The position numbers and the translations under genes are program-made. A stretch of DNA of 64,000 nucleotides from Accumulibacter appositus (lineage in GTDB: Bacteria > Pseudomonadota > Gammaproteobacteria > Burkholderiales > Rhodocyclaceae), in the NCBI RefSeq assembly GCF_035440685.1, contig NZ_DAORMW010000005.1; one strand, 5' to 3'. The notes under the pieces were generated by a model. The model saw only the letters and a list, made by a program, of their open reading frames with translations. It made no database searches and was not told the DNA's origin. Shown piece after piece: positions 26,258 through 35,192 of this stretch (position 1 is its first letter; the number at the start of each line of letters is the position of its first letter).

Positions 26258-26342
26258 CCGGATCGCAGCTGGCAAGCGAGGCTCCCTGCCGAGCCGACGC
26301 GCCGACCCTTGCTTGGCCACCCCTCGTACGGTCAGCTGACGA

Positions 26343-26819
26343 TCAGTCCCCTGACACCCCCATCTGTGTTTGCAGGTAGTTCTGCAAACCGACCTTGTCG
26401 ATCAGGTCGAGCTGGGTTTCGAGGTAGTCAAGGTGTTCCTCGGTGTCGTTGAGGATCTCCTGCAGCAAGTCGCGGGAGACGTAGTCCTTAACCGACTCGC
26501 AATGGCCTACTCCGACGATGAGGTCGGCGTGCGCACCGCGCTCGAGCTTGAGGTCGCCGCTCAGGCACTCGGGGACATTGGTACCGATTGACAGCTTTGG
26601 CACCTCCATCTTGGGCAGGCCGTCGAGAAACAGCAGACGTTCAATGATCTTGTCGGCGTGCTGCATTTCTTCGATCGACTCCTCGTATTCGTGCTTGCCG
26701 AGGGCGTTGAAACCCCAGTTCTTGTACATCCGGGCGTGCAGGAAATACTGGTTGATCGCGGCAAGCTCGTTGGCCAACTGTTTGTTGAGCAGCTGAATGA
26801 CTGTTTTGTCACCTTTCAT
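26343..26819 (-). CDS. bfr: Bacterioferritin
   Basis: The protein has 158 residues from the ATG at 26819 (MKGDKTVIQLLNKQLANELAAINQYF); longer readings add an unrelated Cys-rich stretch from the leader. Ferroxidase ligands are present: Glu18 in NELAAINQY, Glu51 and His54 in EEMQHADKII, and Glu/His in NDTEEHLDYLE. Met52 is the haem ligand. It forms a 24-mer shell storing iron. A weak GGAG lies upstream of the ATG. No bfd is adjacent. Confidence 0.95.
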   Translation of the reverse strand: MKGDKTVIQLLNKQLANELAAINQYFLHARMYKNWGFNALGKHEYEESIEEMQHADKIIERLLFLDGLPKMEVPKLSIGTNVPECLSGDLKLERGAHADLIVGVGHCESVKDYVSRDLLQEILNDTEEHLDYLETQLDLIDKVGLQNYLQTQMGVSGD

Positions 26820-27232
26820 GGGGGACTCCGTTTCTGAGCGCCGCGCTTGGCAGCGCAGCTGATAATCGGGGAAGCAAGGAGGCGGGGAAGCGCACGGGCC
26901 GCGCAACATTTCCCGCCACACCTTGCGCGCGTGAACATGGCAGGAGCGGCCGTTGTGAGAGACAGCAAGCGGCGCGCACAATTCCTGGCAGCTGGCACAT
27001 CGCGTCGTCGCTTGCTCTCCGAGCGCAGCTGTCGGCGACGGCATTATAGACGCCGACGCACATGGCGAGCGCCATTTGCCGAGGATCGCACCGGCAAGGC
27101 AACATCGCCAGCACGGCAACAAACAGCAGGGGAAGGGAAACGCAGACAGCACGTGCACAAGCTGCCGCCTGGCCACGTCGAACTTGCGACAGGGAGTCGC
27201 GAGCTCACCAGCTCGGCGGCGTGCGCCGAAAC
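26820..27232. other. Gap between bacterioferritin and tRNA-Glu
   Basis: About 410 bp without a convincing gene. It must contain the bfr promoter on the minus strand. No Fur box of classical sequence was recognised. The overlapping frames here have poor coding character. Confidence 0.4.
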
Positions 27233-27308
27233 TGGCATCCCCACGGGGATTCGAACCCCGGTACCTACCGTGAAAGGGTAGTGTCCTAGGCCTCTAGACG
27301 ATGGGGAC
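27233..27308 (-). tRNA. tRNA-Glu (anticodon UUC)
   Basis: The 76-nt gene reads GTCCCCATCGTCTAGAGG from its 5' end on the minus strand. The anticodon loop CTTTCAC lies in a CTACC/GGTAG stem, and the T-arm is GGTTCGAATCC. CCA is encoded. All four arms fold normally. Confidence 0.97.
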
Positions 27309-27333
27309 CCGGAACAAAATTCTCTCGAATTGC

Positions 27334-27409
<76 letters not shown>

Positions 27410-27653
27410 GCGCGAAAGAAGCGGGGATTATAGGGAGCCGCTCCCCGGCTGTAAAGCACTATGCGGCAACTCGGCAGAAAATCGGGCAGCCGAAGGAAGA
27501 ACTTGCCCTTGCCTTTCGTCGGCCGTTAAGCTGGCAACTCGACCAGCAAAAGGAACACCCCATGCCCGAAACATCCTGCTTGCTTTTCGTTGTCGGCTCG
27601 CAGCTTGCGCCCGCTCGCCGGCGCGCGCTTTAGCGGTCCGATCCGGTGACCAT

Positions 27654-28619
27654 GTGAGCCGCCCACGCCTCGGTCTTGCGCTGGGCAGCGGGTCGGCGCG
27701 CGGCTGGTCGCATATCGGCATCCTCGGCGCACTCGCCGAGCGCGGCCTCAGGGCAGACGTAATCACTGGCGCCTCAGTCGGCGCGCTGGTCGGCGCCGCC
27801 TCTGCGGCCGGCCGCCTCGACGCCCTCGAACGTTGGGTGTGCACGCTCACGCAGCGTGACGTCTGGCGCCTGGTAGACACGACTTTTCGTGGCGGCGGGG
27901 TGATGAGCGGCAATCGCCTGATGAAAACCATCGCCGAGCAGATCGGTGACGCGCCGATCGAAAGCCTGCCGACGACATTCGGCGCCGTTGCCACCGATCT
28001 CTACACGGGCGAGGAAATCTGGCTGCGTGAGGGGTCGTTCATGGCCGCCGTGCGTGCCTCCAGTGGCCTGCCCGGTCTGCTGGCACCCACCTGGTACCAG
28101 CAGCGCTGGCTGATCGATGGCGGCGTCGTGAATCCGGTGCCGGTCTCGCTATGCCGGGCGCTTGGCGCCGATGTCGTTATCGCAGTAGACCTCCGCCGCT
28201 CGGTCACGAAAATGGCCATGCGTGCGCCCGAGGGCCTTGCCGACAGCCAGGATCGGAAAAAGGCAGCGGAGAATGAAGCCGCCGTCGAGGCCACCAGCGA
28301 AGCCAGCGCCGAAGGCACGGCCATTCTGCGCAGGTGGGCCGGCCTGGTAGACGGCCTCGTGGAGTCCTTCCGCAGCCGGCGTAGCGACCCCGGCCTGTTC
28401 GAAGTCATGAGCGGCGCGGTGAACATCATGCAGGACCGCATCACGCGCAGCCGCCTGGCCATCGATCCCGCCGACCTCGTCCTGCGTCCGGACCTCGCGG
28501 ACTTCCAGTTGATGGACTTCCACAGGGCCCGCGAGGCGATCGAAATCGGCCGCAAGCAGGTGCAAACAGTGGCCCCGCAGCTCGCGTCAATTGCCGCCCA
28601 ACTGCGCTCGGGACAGTAG
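27654..28619 (+). CDS. Patatin-like phospholipase (RssA-like)
   Basis: The protein has 321 residues from a GTG. It has the oxyanion loop GSGSARGWSHIGIL near residue 11, the nucleophile elbow GASVG (Ser about 42), and the DGG catalytic-Asp motif in LIDGGVVNPVPV (about 163), all in the order of the patatin family. After about residue 190 a more variable charged region follows. It is a cytoplasmic or membrane-associated acyl hydrolase; the physiological substrate is unknown. Confidence 0.88.
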   Translation: MSRPRLGLALGSGSARGWSHIGILGALAERGLRADVITGASVGALVGAASAAGRLDALERWVCTLTQRDVWRLVDTTFRGGGVMSGNRLMKTIAEQIGDAPIESLPTTFGAVATDLYTGEEIWLREGSFMAAVRASSGLPGLLAPTWYQQRWLIDGGVVNPVPVSLCRALGADVVIAVDLRRSVTKMAMRAPEGLADSQDRKKAAENEAAVEATSEASAEGTAILRRWAGLVDGLVESFRSRRSDPGLFEVMSGAVNIMQDRITRSRLAIDPADLVLRPDLADFQLMDFHRAREAIEIGRKQVQTVAPQLASIAAQLRSGQ

Positions 28620-28654
28620 ACGCGCCAGGCCAGCGCTGGTGGCAGCACGAATGA

Positions 28655-28729
28655 CTAGTCGTTGCTGAGCATCAGCGCACCCCACTTCAGCTCCGTCAGT
28701 TCCGTCTGGTCGAGGCCGAGAAGGCGCAT
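28655..28729 (-). pseudogene. Possible tiny remnant of an HD-GYP domain gene
   Basis: The minus-strand frame MRLLGLDQTELTELKWGALM followed by LSND and a stop resembles the LGL...EL..LKWGALLHDIGK stretch just before the HD motif of HD-GYP phosphodiesterases. It is cut off exactly where HDIGK would come. It directly follows the nhaD stop. At 24 residues the likeness could be chance. Confidence 0.3.
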
Positions 28730-28736
28730 TCAGGCT

Positions 28737-30200
28737 TCAGGTGAAGGCACTGGCATTGATCAGGAAGTGCGTCCAGATGCTGGCCACGTAGCCCAGGGCG
28801 ATCGCCCAGGTCCACTTGAGGTGGGAGAAAAACGTGTAGACGCCACGCGCCTGGCCCATGACCGCCACCCCGGCGGCGGAACCCACCGACAGCAAGGAGC
28901 CGCCGACGCCGGCAGTCAGCGTCACCAGCAGCCACTGACCGAGGTCCATGTCGGGCTGCATGGACAGCACGGCAAACATCACCGGGATATTGTCGACCAC
29001 CGCAGAGAGGATCCCGACGAGAATATTTGCCGTCGTGGCGCCGAGCTGGCCGTACATCAGCTCCGATCCCATCGACAGGTAGCCCATGGTGCCCAGCCCG
29101 CCGACACAAAGGATAACCCCATAGAAGAACATCAGCGTATCCCACTCGGCACGCTCGAGCGACTTGAAAATGTTGTACTGGACGGCAGCGTCCCCTGGCG
29201 TGGGCCCGCTCGGCACTCCATTCTCCATGGCCAGAGCCGTGTCACCCAGGTTTTCCCCTGACGGATGGCTGCTGAAATTCTTGCGCCGCTTGAGATAGTA
29301 GCCGTAGAACTTGAGCACCCCCAGGCCGGTCATCATGCCCATTACCGGCGGCAGATGCAGGAAGTTGTGCGCGCAGACGGCCATCACGATGGTGCCCAGA
29401 AACAGACCGACGATGACCCAGGCACCATGTTGCAGTACCGCCTTTTCCTTGACCGGATCGGGCGACGAATTGCCGATCGCCAGGCTCATGATCACCGCGG
29501 GGACCAGCCAGTTCACCGCGGAAGGGAGAAACAGCCGGAAGAACTCGCCAAAGTGGACCAGGCCCTTCTGCCAGACCATCAGCGTGGTAATGTCGCCGAA
29601 TGGCGAGAAGGCACCGCCGGCATTGGCGGCAACGACAATATTGATGCACGCCACACCGACGAACTTCTTGTTGCTCCCGCCGACCGCGATCACTACCGTC
29701 GCCATCAGCAAAGCGGTGGTCAGATTGTCGGCAACTGGTGAAATCGCGAAGGCCAGGGCGCCGGTAATCCAGAAAATGGTGCGCAGGGAATAGCCTTGCG
29801 TCACCAGCTTGACGCGCAGCAGGTCAAAGACGCCGCGTTCGTCCATGGCGTTGATGTAGGTCATCGCTGCCAGCAGAAACAGGAACAGCTCCGCGAACTC
29901 GAGCAAATTGTGACGCACCGCTATCTCGGCGGTATGCGTATCACCGTGCTGGGCATAAACGATCGCCACCAGCATCCAGATGATGCCCGCCGCGACGATC
30001 ACCGGTTTGGACTTGCGCAAGTGCAGCGTTTCCTCGGCAATGACCAGCCCGTAGGCGCCAAAGAACACGGCCAAGGCAAGGAAACCCGCCCAATGGCTGG
30101 TCAGATCGAGCGCCGTCGAAGCGCCCCCTCCAGAAGCGAGAGCTGCCAGGGGAGAAAAAGCGGCCATGACGGCCAGCAATACGCGGGGCAACAACTGCAT
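28737..30200 (-). CDS. nhaD: NhaD-type Na+/H+ antiporter (first copy)
   Basis: The protein has 487 residues from the ATG at 30200 (MQLLPRVLLAVMAAFSPLAALAS). About 12-13 TM segments are present. NhaD hallmarks are EFAELFLFLLAAMTYINAM, SPVADNLTTALLMATV, NIVVAANAGGAFSPFGDITTLMVWQKG, SAVVDNIPVMFAVLSM and GSAAGVAVMG. It exchanges Na+ or Li+ for H+ at alkaline pH in the inner membrane. AAGGAAA lies just upstream. A two-component system is encoded upstream on the same strand, 315 bp away. It is closely similar to the second NhaD at 41261. Confidence 0.93.
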   Translation of the reverse strand: MQLLPRVLLAVMAAFSPLAALASGGGASTALDLTSHWAGFLALAVFFGAYGLVIAEETLHLRKSKPVIVAAGIIWMLVAIVYAQHGDTHTAEIAVRHNLLEFAELFLFLLAAMTYINAMDERGVFDLLRVKLVTQGYSLRTIFWITGALAFAISPVADNLTTALLMATVVIAVGGSNKKFVGVACINIVVAANAGGAFSPFGDITTLMVWQKGLVHFGEFFRLFLPSAVNWLVPAVIMSLAIGNSSPDPVKEKAVLQHGAWVIVGLFLGTIVMAVCAHNFLHLPPVMGMMTGLGVLKFYGYYLKRRKNFSSHPSGENLGDTALAMENGVPSGPTPGDAAVQYNIFKSLERAEWDTLMFFYGVILCVGGLGTMGYLSMGSELMYGQLGATTANILVGILSAVVDNIPVMFAVLSMQPDMDLGQWLLVTLTAGVGGSLLSVGSAAGVAVMGQARGVYTFFSHLKWTWAIALGYVASIWTHFLINASAFT

Positions 30201-30515
30201 GATCCATTTCCTTCGTGTTGGCTGCAATGAGCGGGCTGCTCGCACCTGGGCCACCTTCAGTGCTCGACCGAGCAGCGGAACTGCCTCGACAAGCAACCGC
30301 CGGACGCGCCACCTGGCCTGGCTTCACCCGCTACGACCTCGACCTCAGTAACACTGCGAGCGCTGCGCTCAGGTTGTGAACACGCTCGTGATGGTGACAA
30401 TTCGGACACAAATCGTAACCGAATCGTTCTGCTTTGTCAGATTGCCTTGCAGGCGGAGGCTGCAAAGTCGTCGCCACCGCCCTTCGGACAGGAACAGCTG
30501 CCGGCAAGTCGCGGG
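30201..30515 (-). promoter_or_regulatory. Region between the FixJ-type regulator and nhaD
   Basis: This 315-bp gap should hold the nhaD promoter. An inverted repeat ATTCGG (30400-30405) / CCGAAT (30419-30424) with 13 bases between is the most regular element. A GCGAGCGCTGCGC hairpin lies near 30356. Nothing coding was seen. Confidence 0.4.
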
Positions 30516-31118
30516 TCAACGGTTGCCCAGGCTGTATCTGACCAGTTGCGCGACGCCATCGACGTTCAGCTTCTGCATTACCCGCGCCTTGTGCACTTCG
30601 ACGGTCCGCGGGCTGATACCCAGCTCCTCGGCAATGTCGCGGTTGTGACCACCGCTGACGATCAGCTCCATGACCTCGCGTTCCCGCGGCGTCAGCGTCG
30701 CCAGAAGGCCGCTAAGGCGGGCGCGTTGCTCGCTCTCGTGTCGGCTGAGCTGATACTTGGACAACGCTTCGTCGATCGCCACCATCAGCTTGGCCTGATC
30801 GAGCGGTTTTTCCAGGAAATCGGCCGCCTGCGCCTTGAAGGCATCGCGCGCCGACTCGACATCGCCATGTCCGGTGATGACGATCACCGGCAGGCTGCAA
30901 CCAAGCTCGAGCAAACGTCGCTGCAGGGCGAGGCCATCCATGCCTGGCATCCGGATGTCGAGCAGAATGCAGCCGCGCCAGGCCGGCGACAAGGCCTGGA
31001 GAAAGCTCTCGGCGTCGGAAAATATCGCCGTGCGGTAGCCGCGCAGGCTGAGCAGCAGGCCCAAAGAATCGCGCACGGAAGCATCGTCGTCGACGATGAA
31101 GACGCTCAAGTCAGGCAT
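30516..31118 (-). CDS. FixJ/NarL-type response regulator
   Basis: The protein has 200 residues from the ATG at 31118 (MPDLSVFIVDDDASVRDSLGLLL). The receiver shows VDDD, the phospho-Asp in CILLDIRMPGMDG, ITGHGD and FLEKP. The LuxR-type HTH is LTPREREVMELIVSGGHNRDIAEELGISPRTVEVHKARVMQKL. The start overlaps the kinase stop by 8 bp, so the two are coupled. It belongs to the FixJ/TodT/ActR-type group. Confidence 0.93.
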   Translation of the reverse strand: MPDLSVFIVDDDASVRDSLGLLLSLRGYRTAIFSDAESFLQALSPAWRGCILLDIRMPGMDGLALQRRLLELGCSLPVIVITGHGDVESARDAFKAQAADFLEKPLDQAKLMVAIDEALSKYQLSRHESEQRARLSGLLATLTPREREVMELIVSGGHNRDIAEELGISPRTVEVHKARVMQKLNVDGVAQLVRYSLGNR

Positions 31119-32691
31119 TTGCAGGCGTTCCTTCGAAAGGCAATAGAAGCCGAAAGACGCCGCGCTCACCGATCTCCGCCCAGAGGTTGCCGCCATGCGC
31201 TTCGGCGATCGCCCGACTGATCGCCAAGCCCAGGCCGAGCCCGCTTGATTTGGTGGAATTGAACGGCTCGAAGAGCCGTGCGGCAGCGCTGCCGCTCAGG
31301 CCCGGGCCACTGTCTTCGACCCGGATGCAAATCCGATCGCTGCCCTCCAGAGCGGCGGAAACAGTCACCTGGCGCCTGTCAGCGGGCTGCTCGGCCACCG
31401 CGGCCAGTGCATTCGAGAGAAGATTGCGCAGGACGACTTCGAGCTGTGGGCGATCTGCCAGGAGAGCGCCTGCCGGCACCGGCTCGACCGTAAGCGTCAC
31501 GCCGCTGCTTGCCGCCCGTTTCGTGAAGGAGGCCACGGCAGCCGTCAGCAACTCCTGCAGCGGGACCTGCTCCAGCCGGGTCGTGCCGGTGCGGAAGAAG
31601 TCGCGCAATCGGCGCACCACCTCGGCGGCCCGATACGATTCCGCAACCATCAAGCGGATGGTCTCCTTCAGGCGCTCACCGGTTTCGCCGCGGGCGAGCA
31701 ACTCCTCGCAGGCCGAACCGTAGGCGGACAGAGCGGTAATCGGCTGGTTCAGCTCATGGGCCAGGGCGCCGGCCATCTCGCCGGCCGCTGCAAGGCGCAG
31801 GGTGTGGCGCAATTCGGCGCTGATGCGCTGCTGCTCATCGACGACCACGCCAATGAAAAAGCCGGTGAGGACCAGCACCCCGGTCACCACCTGAATTTCC
31901 AGAACCGAGATCGCGGAAAAGTCCTGCAGGTGCACGACGATGATGATGCCAAGCTGGATCACCGCTGCACTGAGCACGGCGCCAGCGAGGCCTTGCCTCG
32001 CCGCCGCCCAGATAATCGGCAGAAAGAGCAGGTAGAAGTACTTGAAGTCCGTTGCGGCGCCAAGGCCGGCTACGCCCCACAGCGCAGCCGCCGCTGCCAG
32101 GAGGTAGCCCAGCGTGTCCGCTCGCTTGACGACCACCAGCAGCAGCAGGCGAGCGCGCTCGTCGAACAGCATCCATAGCAGGGGCATCGAGACCAGGATG
32201 CCGACCCCGTCGCCGATCCAGTAGCGGCCAACGGCCTCGCGCCAGCCGCTTGCCGGTACCAGTCCGAGCCCGACCAGAGCGAGCACAAAAAAAAGACTGG
32301 TCAGAAGGGTGCCGACGACGACGATTGCCAACCAGCGCAGCATGCCGGAGCGATCAGAAAATATTCCCATGCCGCCGATCTGCCGCCGGAGAATGTCGCC
32401 GATGGCGCCGTAACCGAGCGCCAGTATGACCGCAATGGCGAGCGAGGCGGGCAGCGCTGCGGGCAAGCTGCGGACCCATATTTCCGCGAGCAGCACGGCC
32501 ATCGCGATTGGCGGCAGGGCGGCTTTCCAGCCATGCCGCAGCACGAACACCAGACCCAGCGCCGGCGCCGGATTCCACGGAGTGATGTACGGTCCATGCA
32601 GGGGATGGAAAAAGCTCATCCAGTCGAGCGCGACATAGCCCGCGATCAAAAACACGGCATCGGCCCAGCCCAGTCGGCTTGCGGTGCTCAT
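31111..32691 (-). CDS. MASE1-domain sensor histidine kinase
   Basis: The 526-residue kinase starts at ATG 32691. The first 300 residues hold about eight TM helices matching a MASE1 integral sensor (YVALDWMSFFHPLHGPYITPWNPAPALGLVFVLRHGWKAALPPIA). A cytoplasmic HisKA follows (AAAGEMAGALAHELNQPITALSAYGSA; phospho-His in AHELNQP), then HATPase motifs NLLSNALAAV, EDSGPGL and GLGLGLAIS. This FixL/NtrB-like kinase lacks a PAS domain. It is paired with the FixJ-type regulator downstream. The signal is unknown; the flanking genes concern Na+/H+ exchange. Confidence 0.92.
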   Translation of the reverse strand: MSTASRLGWADAVFLIAGYVALDWMSFFHPLHGPYITPWNPAPALGLVFVLRHGWKAALPPIAMAVLLAEIWVRSLPAALPASLAIAVILALGYGAIGDILRRQIGGMGIFSDRSGMLRWLAIVVVGTLLTSLFFVLALVGLGLVPASGWREAVGRYWIGDGVGILVSMPLLWMLFDERARLLLLVVVKRADTLGYLLAAAAALWGVAGLGAATDFKYFYLLFLPIIWAAARQGLAGAVLSAAVIQLGIIIVVHLQDFSAISVLEIQVVTGVLVLTGFFIGVVVDEQQRISAELRHTLRLAAAGEMAGALAHELNQPITALSAYGSACEELLARGETGERLKETIRLMVAESYRAAEVVRRLRDFFRTGTTRLEQVPLQELLTAAVASFTKRAASSGVTLTVEPVPAGALLADRPQLEVVLRNLLSNALAAVAEQPADRRQVTVSAALEGSDRICIRVEDSGPGLSGSAAARLFEPFNSTKSSGLGLGLAISRAIAEAHGGNLWAEIGERGVFRLLLPFEGTPANA

Positions 32692-32770
32692 CGCTTGTTC
32701 CAACCCGATTGCTTGCAAGGGATGTTCATTGTGCCCCAACGCCACGGAAAGGGTAACTGCTCCACCCGCG

Positions 32771-32785
32771 TACGTGAAACACGTA
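32771..32785. promoter_or_regulatory. Palindrome TACGTG-AAA-CACGTA, candidate operator
   Basis: A perfect 6-bp inverted repeat with a 3-bp centre lies 80 bp upstream of the MASE1 kinase start. TACGTA-type palindromes are known or proposed sites for some FixJ-family regulators, so autoregulation is a reasonable guess. No direct evidence. Confidence 0.4.
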
Positions 32786-32796
32786 GTTCGCCACCG

Positions 32797-32911
32797 GACA
32801 TCCGATGTAGAAGACCCCGGATCATGAATATCATCATCCTTTCGCCGCTCCCCGACCCATCTCCAGCAAGGAGGAGGCGGGAGATACGCGAGTCGCGAAC
32901 GCGACTTTCAT
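32797..32911 (-). repeat. Dispersed intergenic repeat, copy D (inverted)
   Basis: Read on the minus strand it starts ATGAAAGTCGCGTTCGCGACTC. CTCCCGCCTCCTCCTTGC and a diverged tail with ATTCATGATCCGGGGTC follow; the tail aligns with TTTCATGATCTTGGGTATC of copy E. It sits between the MASE1 kinase and the Mrp operon. Between 32912 and 33075 nothing else is recognisable apart from the mrp promoter region. Confidence 0.7.
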
Positions 32912-33075
32912 GGCCCCTGGATCCCCCAGCGCACGGGCTTGCGCAGACTGCGTCGACAGGCGCTGAACCGTACGTGCAATCGCGAACTTGCCAACGCCAT
33001 TTCCCTCACTAAGATGTTGTAAACAACCGCCGTGCGCCAAAAGCGCCCCACTTGCATGCAGAGAAGGAGATTTCG

Positions 33076-33570
33076 ATGTTCTACTCCCTGAGTGCCTTGC
33101 TGGGGCTGTTTACGTTCTGGCTACTGCTTTCGGGTATCTATACGCCTTTCTTGATCGTCACCGGTGCCGCCGGCGCCCTGGCCGTGCTGCTTTTCGTGCA
33201 CCGCATGGACCGTTTCGACCGTCAGGGTCGGCCAGCGCAGCTCGGCTGGCGCTCACTATTCTCCTACTGGCCGTGGCTGGGCAAGGAAATCGTCCTCTCG
33301 GCCTGGGATGTCAGCCGGCGGATCGTCGATCCGCGTCTGCCGATCACGCCAACCCTGATACGCTTCAAGCCCTTGCAGACCTCCGAGCTGGGCCTGGTCA
33401 TTCATGCCAACTCGATCACCCTGACCCCGGGAACGATCACCGTCGAGGTGCGCACCGGTGAAATGCTGGTACACGCACTGACCGCGAGCAGCGCCGCCAA
33501 CCTGGCCGGCAGCGAAATGGACCGTAGGGTTGCCCGTCTCGAGCGTTCGACCTTCGTGGAGTCCGATTGA
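33076..33570 (+). CDS. mrpE: Mrp-type antiporter subunit E
   Basis: The 164-residue membrane protein has two or three N-terminal TM helices (MFYSLSALLGLFTFWLLLSGIYTPFLIVTGAAGALAVLLF). The cytoplasmic MrpE domain has WDVSRRIVDPRLPITPTLIRF and ANSITLTPGTITVEV. ATG 33076 has AAGGAG at 33064-33069. It is the first gene of the operon; its TGA overlaps the next ATG (TGATG). Confidence 0.93.
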   Translation: MFYSLSALLGLFTFWLLLSGIYTPFLIVTGAAGALAVLLFVHRMDRFDRQGRPAQLGWRSLFSYWPWLGKEIVLSAWDVSRRIVDPRLPITPTLIRFKPLQTSELGLVIHANSITLTPGTITVEVRTGEMLVHALTASSAANLAGSEMDRRVARLERSTFVESD

Positions 33571-33851
33571 TGTTCGCCGCCGCCATTTTGGCACTGCTGA
33601 TCACCGTCAGTCTGCTGCTGGCGCGGGCAGTACTTGGCCCGACCGTTTTTGACCGCCTGCTGGCGACCAATACCATCGGCACCTGCACGGTACTGCTGCT
33701 GGCGGTGATTGGCTTTCTCACCGGCCGGCCGGAGTTCCTTGATCTGGCGCTGGTGTACGGCCTGCTCAATCTGGTCGGCACCGTCGCCGTGCTGAAGTTC
33801 TTCCACGACAGCAAACTTGGCGAACGCCACCGCAAGGAGGAGGCGACGTGA
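33570..33851 (+). CDS. mrpF: Mrp-type antiporter subunit F
   Basis: The 93-residue protein has three TM helices and the MrpF pattern ARAVLGPTVFDRLLATNTIGTCTVLLLAVIGFLTGRPEFLDLALVYGLLNLVGTVAVLKFF. It overlaps both neighbours (start TGATG, end GTGA). Confidence 0.93.
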   Translation: MFAAAILALLITVSLLLARAVLGPTVFDRLLATNTIGTCTVLLLAVIGFLTGRPEFLDLALVYGLLNLVGTVAVLKFFHDSKLGERHRKEEAT

Positions 33852-34243
33852 CCACGCTCCTGATCGACTTCCTGAGCTGGACCTGCCTGCTGGCCGGCGG
33901 CCTGTTCTGCGCCATCGGGGCGCTCGGCCTGCTGCGCATGCCCGATTTCTACACGCGCATGCACGCCGCCAGCGTCACCGACACCGTCGGTGCGGGACTG
34001 ATTCTGCTCGGGCTGATTCTGCAGGCCGGGTTGACGCTGGTGGCGGTCAAGCTGGCCATGATCGGCCTGCTGCTCTTCTTCAGCGGGCCGGTCGCCGGCC
34101 ATGCCCTGGTCAAGGCAGCGATGGGGCGCGGCCTGGCACCGTTGCTGGCAAACCCTGATAGCGCTGGCGCGGATTCCCGAACCTTCTCCACAGAGCAGGG
34201 GCAGGCATTACTCGACGAGGAGGAGGCGCCGTCGAAACCCTGA
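33848..34243 (+). CDS. mrpG: Mrp-type antiporter subunit G
   Basis: The 131-residue protein starts at a GTG overlapping mrpF by 4 bp. It has three TM helices and the MrpG/PhaG signature GALGLLRMPDFYTRMHAASVTDTVGAGLILLGLIL. The C-terminal tail after residue 100 is hydrophilic and longer than in many homologues. Confidence 0.92.
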   Translation: MTTLLIDFLSWTCLLAGGLFCAIGALGLLRMPDFYTRMHAASVTDTVGAGLILLGLILQAGLTLVAVKLAMIGLLLFFSGPVAGHALVKAAMGRGLAPLLANPDSAGADSRTFSTEQGQALLDEEEAPSKP

Positions 34244-34773
34244 TCATCAACGTACTGCTGACCCAGATGATGGTCGCCGTGGTGGCACTGACGCGCAGCC
34301 GTAACCTGTTCGCGGTGATCGTTCTGTTCGGCCTTTACAGCTTCCTCACGGCGACGGTAATGGTGGCGCTGGATGCCGTCGACGTGGCCATGACCGAGGC
34401 CGCAGTTGGTGCCGGGATTTCCACCGTACTGCTGCTCGGCGCCTTGCATCTGTGCAACAGCGAGGAGGAGAAGCCGGCCCACAAGCCTTGGCTGCCATTG
34501 CTGGTAACCATTGGTACCGGGCTGGTGCTGGTCTATGGCACCTGGGATCTGCCCGCTTTTTCCGATCCCGTGGCGCCGATCCACACGCACGTCGCGCCGC
34601 GTTACCTGGAACAAGGACCGCGTGAGACCGGCGTGCCGAACGTGGTGACCGCCGTCCTGGCCAGCTACCGTGGCTTCGACACGCTTGGTGAAACGATGGT
34701 CGTATTCACCGCCGGCATCGGCATCATCGCTTTGCTGAGTCGGCGCCGCTACGTACGCAGGGGCAAGCAGTGA
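34240..34773 (+). CDS. MbhD/MbhE-like subunit (separate MrpA C-terminal module)
   Basis: The protein has about 168-177 residues. Conserved features are LTRSRNLFAVIVLFGLYSFLTATVMVALDAVDVAMTEAAVGAGISTVLLLGAL (DUF4040/MbhD) and a C-terminal MbhE-like part (TGVPNVVTAVLASYRGFDTLGETMVVFTAGIGIIALL). In classical Mrp systems these lie at the C-terminus of MrpA; here they form a separate protein. The first ATG is 34267, but the family N-terminus seems to extend upstream (ETLIINVLLTQ), possibly from the CTG at 34240 with GAGGAGG at 34218-34226. Start uncertain. Confidence 0.82.
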   Translation: MIINVLLTQMMVAVVALTRSRNLFAVIVLFGLYSFLTATVMVALDAVDVAMTEAAVGAGISTVLLLGALHLCNSEEEKPAHKPWLPLLVTIGTGLVLVYGTWDLPAFSDPVAPIHTHVAPRYLEQGPRETGVPNVVTAVLASYRGFDTLGETMVVFTAGIGIIALLSRRRYVRRGKQ

Positions 34774-35192
34774 AAAACGACATCATCCTGCGGGTGATCG
34801 GCAAGCTGCTGATCCCCTTTATCCTGCTGTTCGCGCTCTACGTGCAGTTGCACGGCGACTACGGACCCGGTGGCGGCTTCCAGGCCGGCGCCATCATCGC
34901 CGCAGCGATGGTCTTCTACGCCATGATCTACGGCCTGAGCACGGCGCGTCGGGTGTTCCCCGACTGGCTGGTCGAATCGATGATCGCTGGCGGCGTGCTG
35001 CTCTACCTGGCGGTCGGCTTTGCCGGCCTGTATGTCGGCGGCAACTTTCTCGATTACTTCGTCCTTGACGCCGACCCGGTTACCGGCCAGCACCGCGGCA
35101 TCTTCTGGATCGAGCTCGGCGTGGCGATCACCGTCTGCGGCGTGCTGCTGAAGATCTTCTACCTGTTCACCCAGCGCGGCCAGGATCAGTGA
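34770..35192 (+). CDS. mrpB: Mrp-type antiporter subunit B
   Basis: The 140-residue protein starts at a GTG overlapping the preceding stop. It has four TM helices and the MrpB signature LLIPFILLFALYVQLHGDYGPGGGFQAGAIIAAAMV. It overlaps mrpC by 4 bp. Confidence 0.93.
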   Translation: MKNDIILRVIGKLLIPFILLFALYVQLHGDYGPGGGFQAGAIIAAAMVFYAMIYGLSTARRVFPDWLVESMIAGGVLLYLAVGFAGLYVGGNFLDYFVLDADPVTGQHRGIFWIELGVAITVCGVLLKIFYLFTQRGQDQ

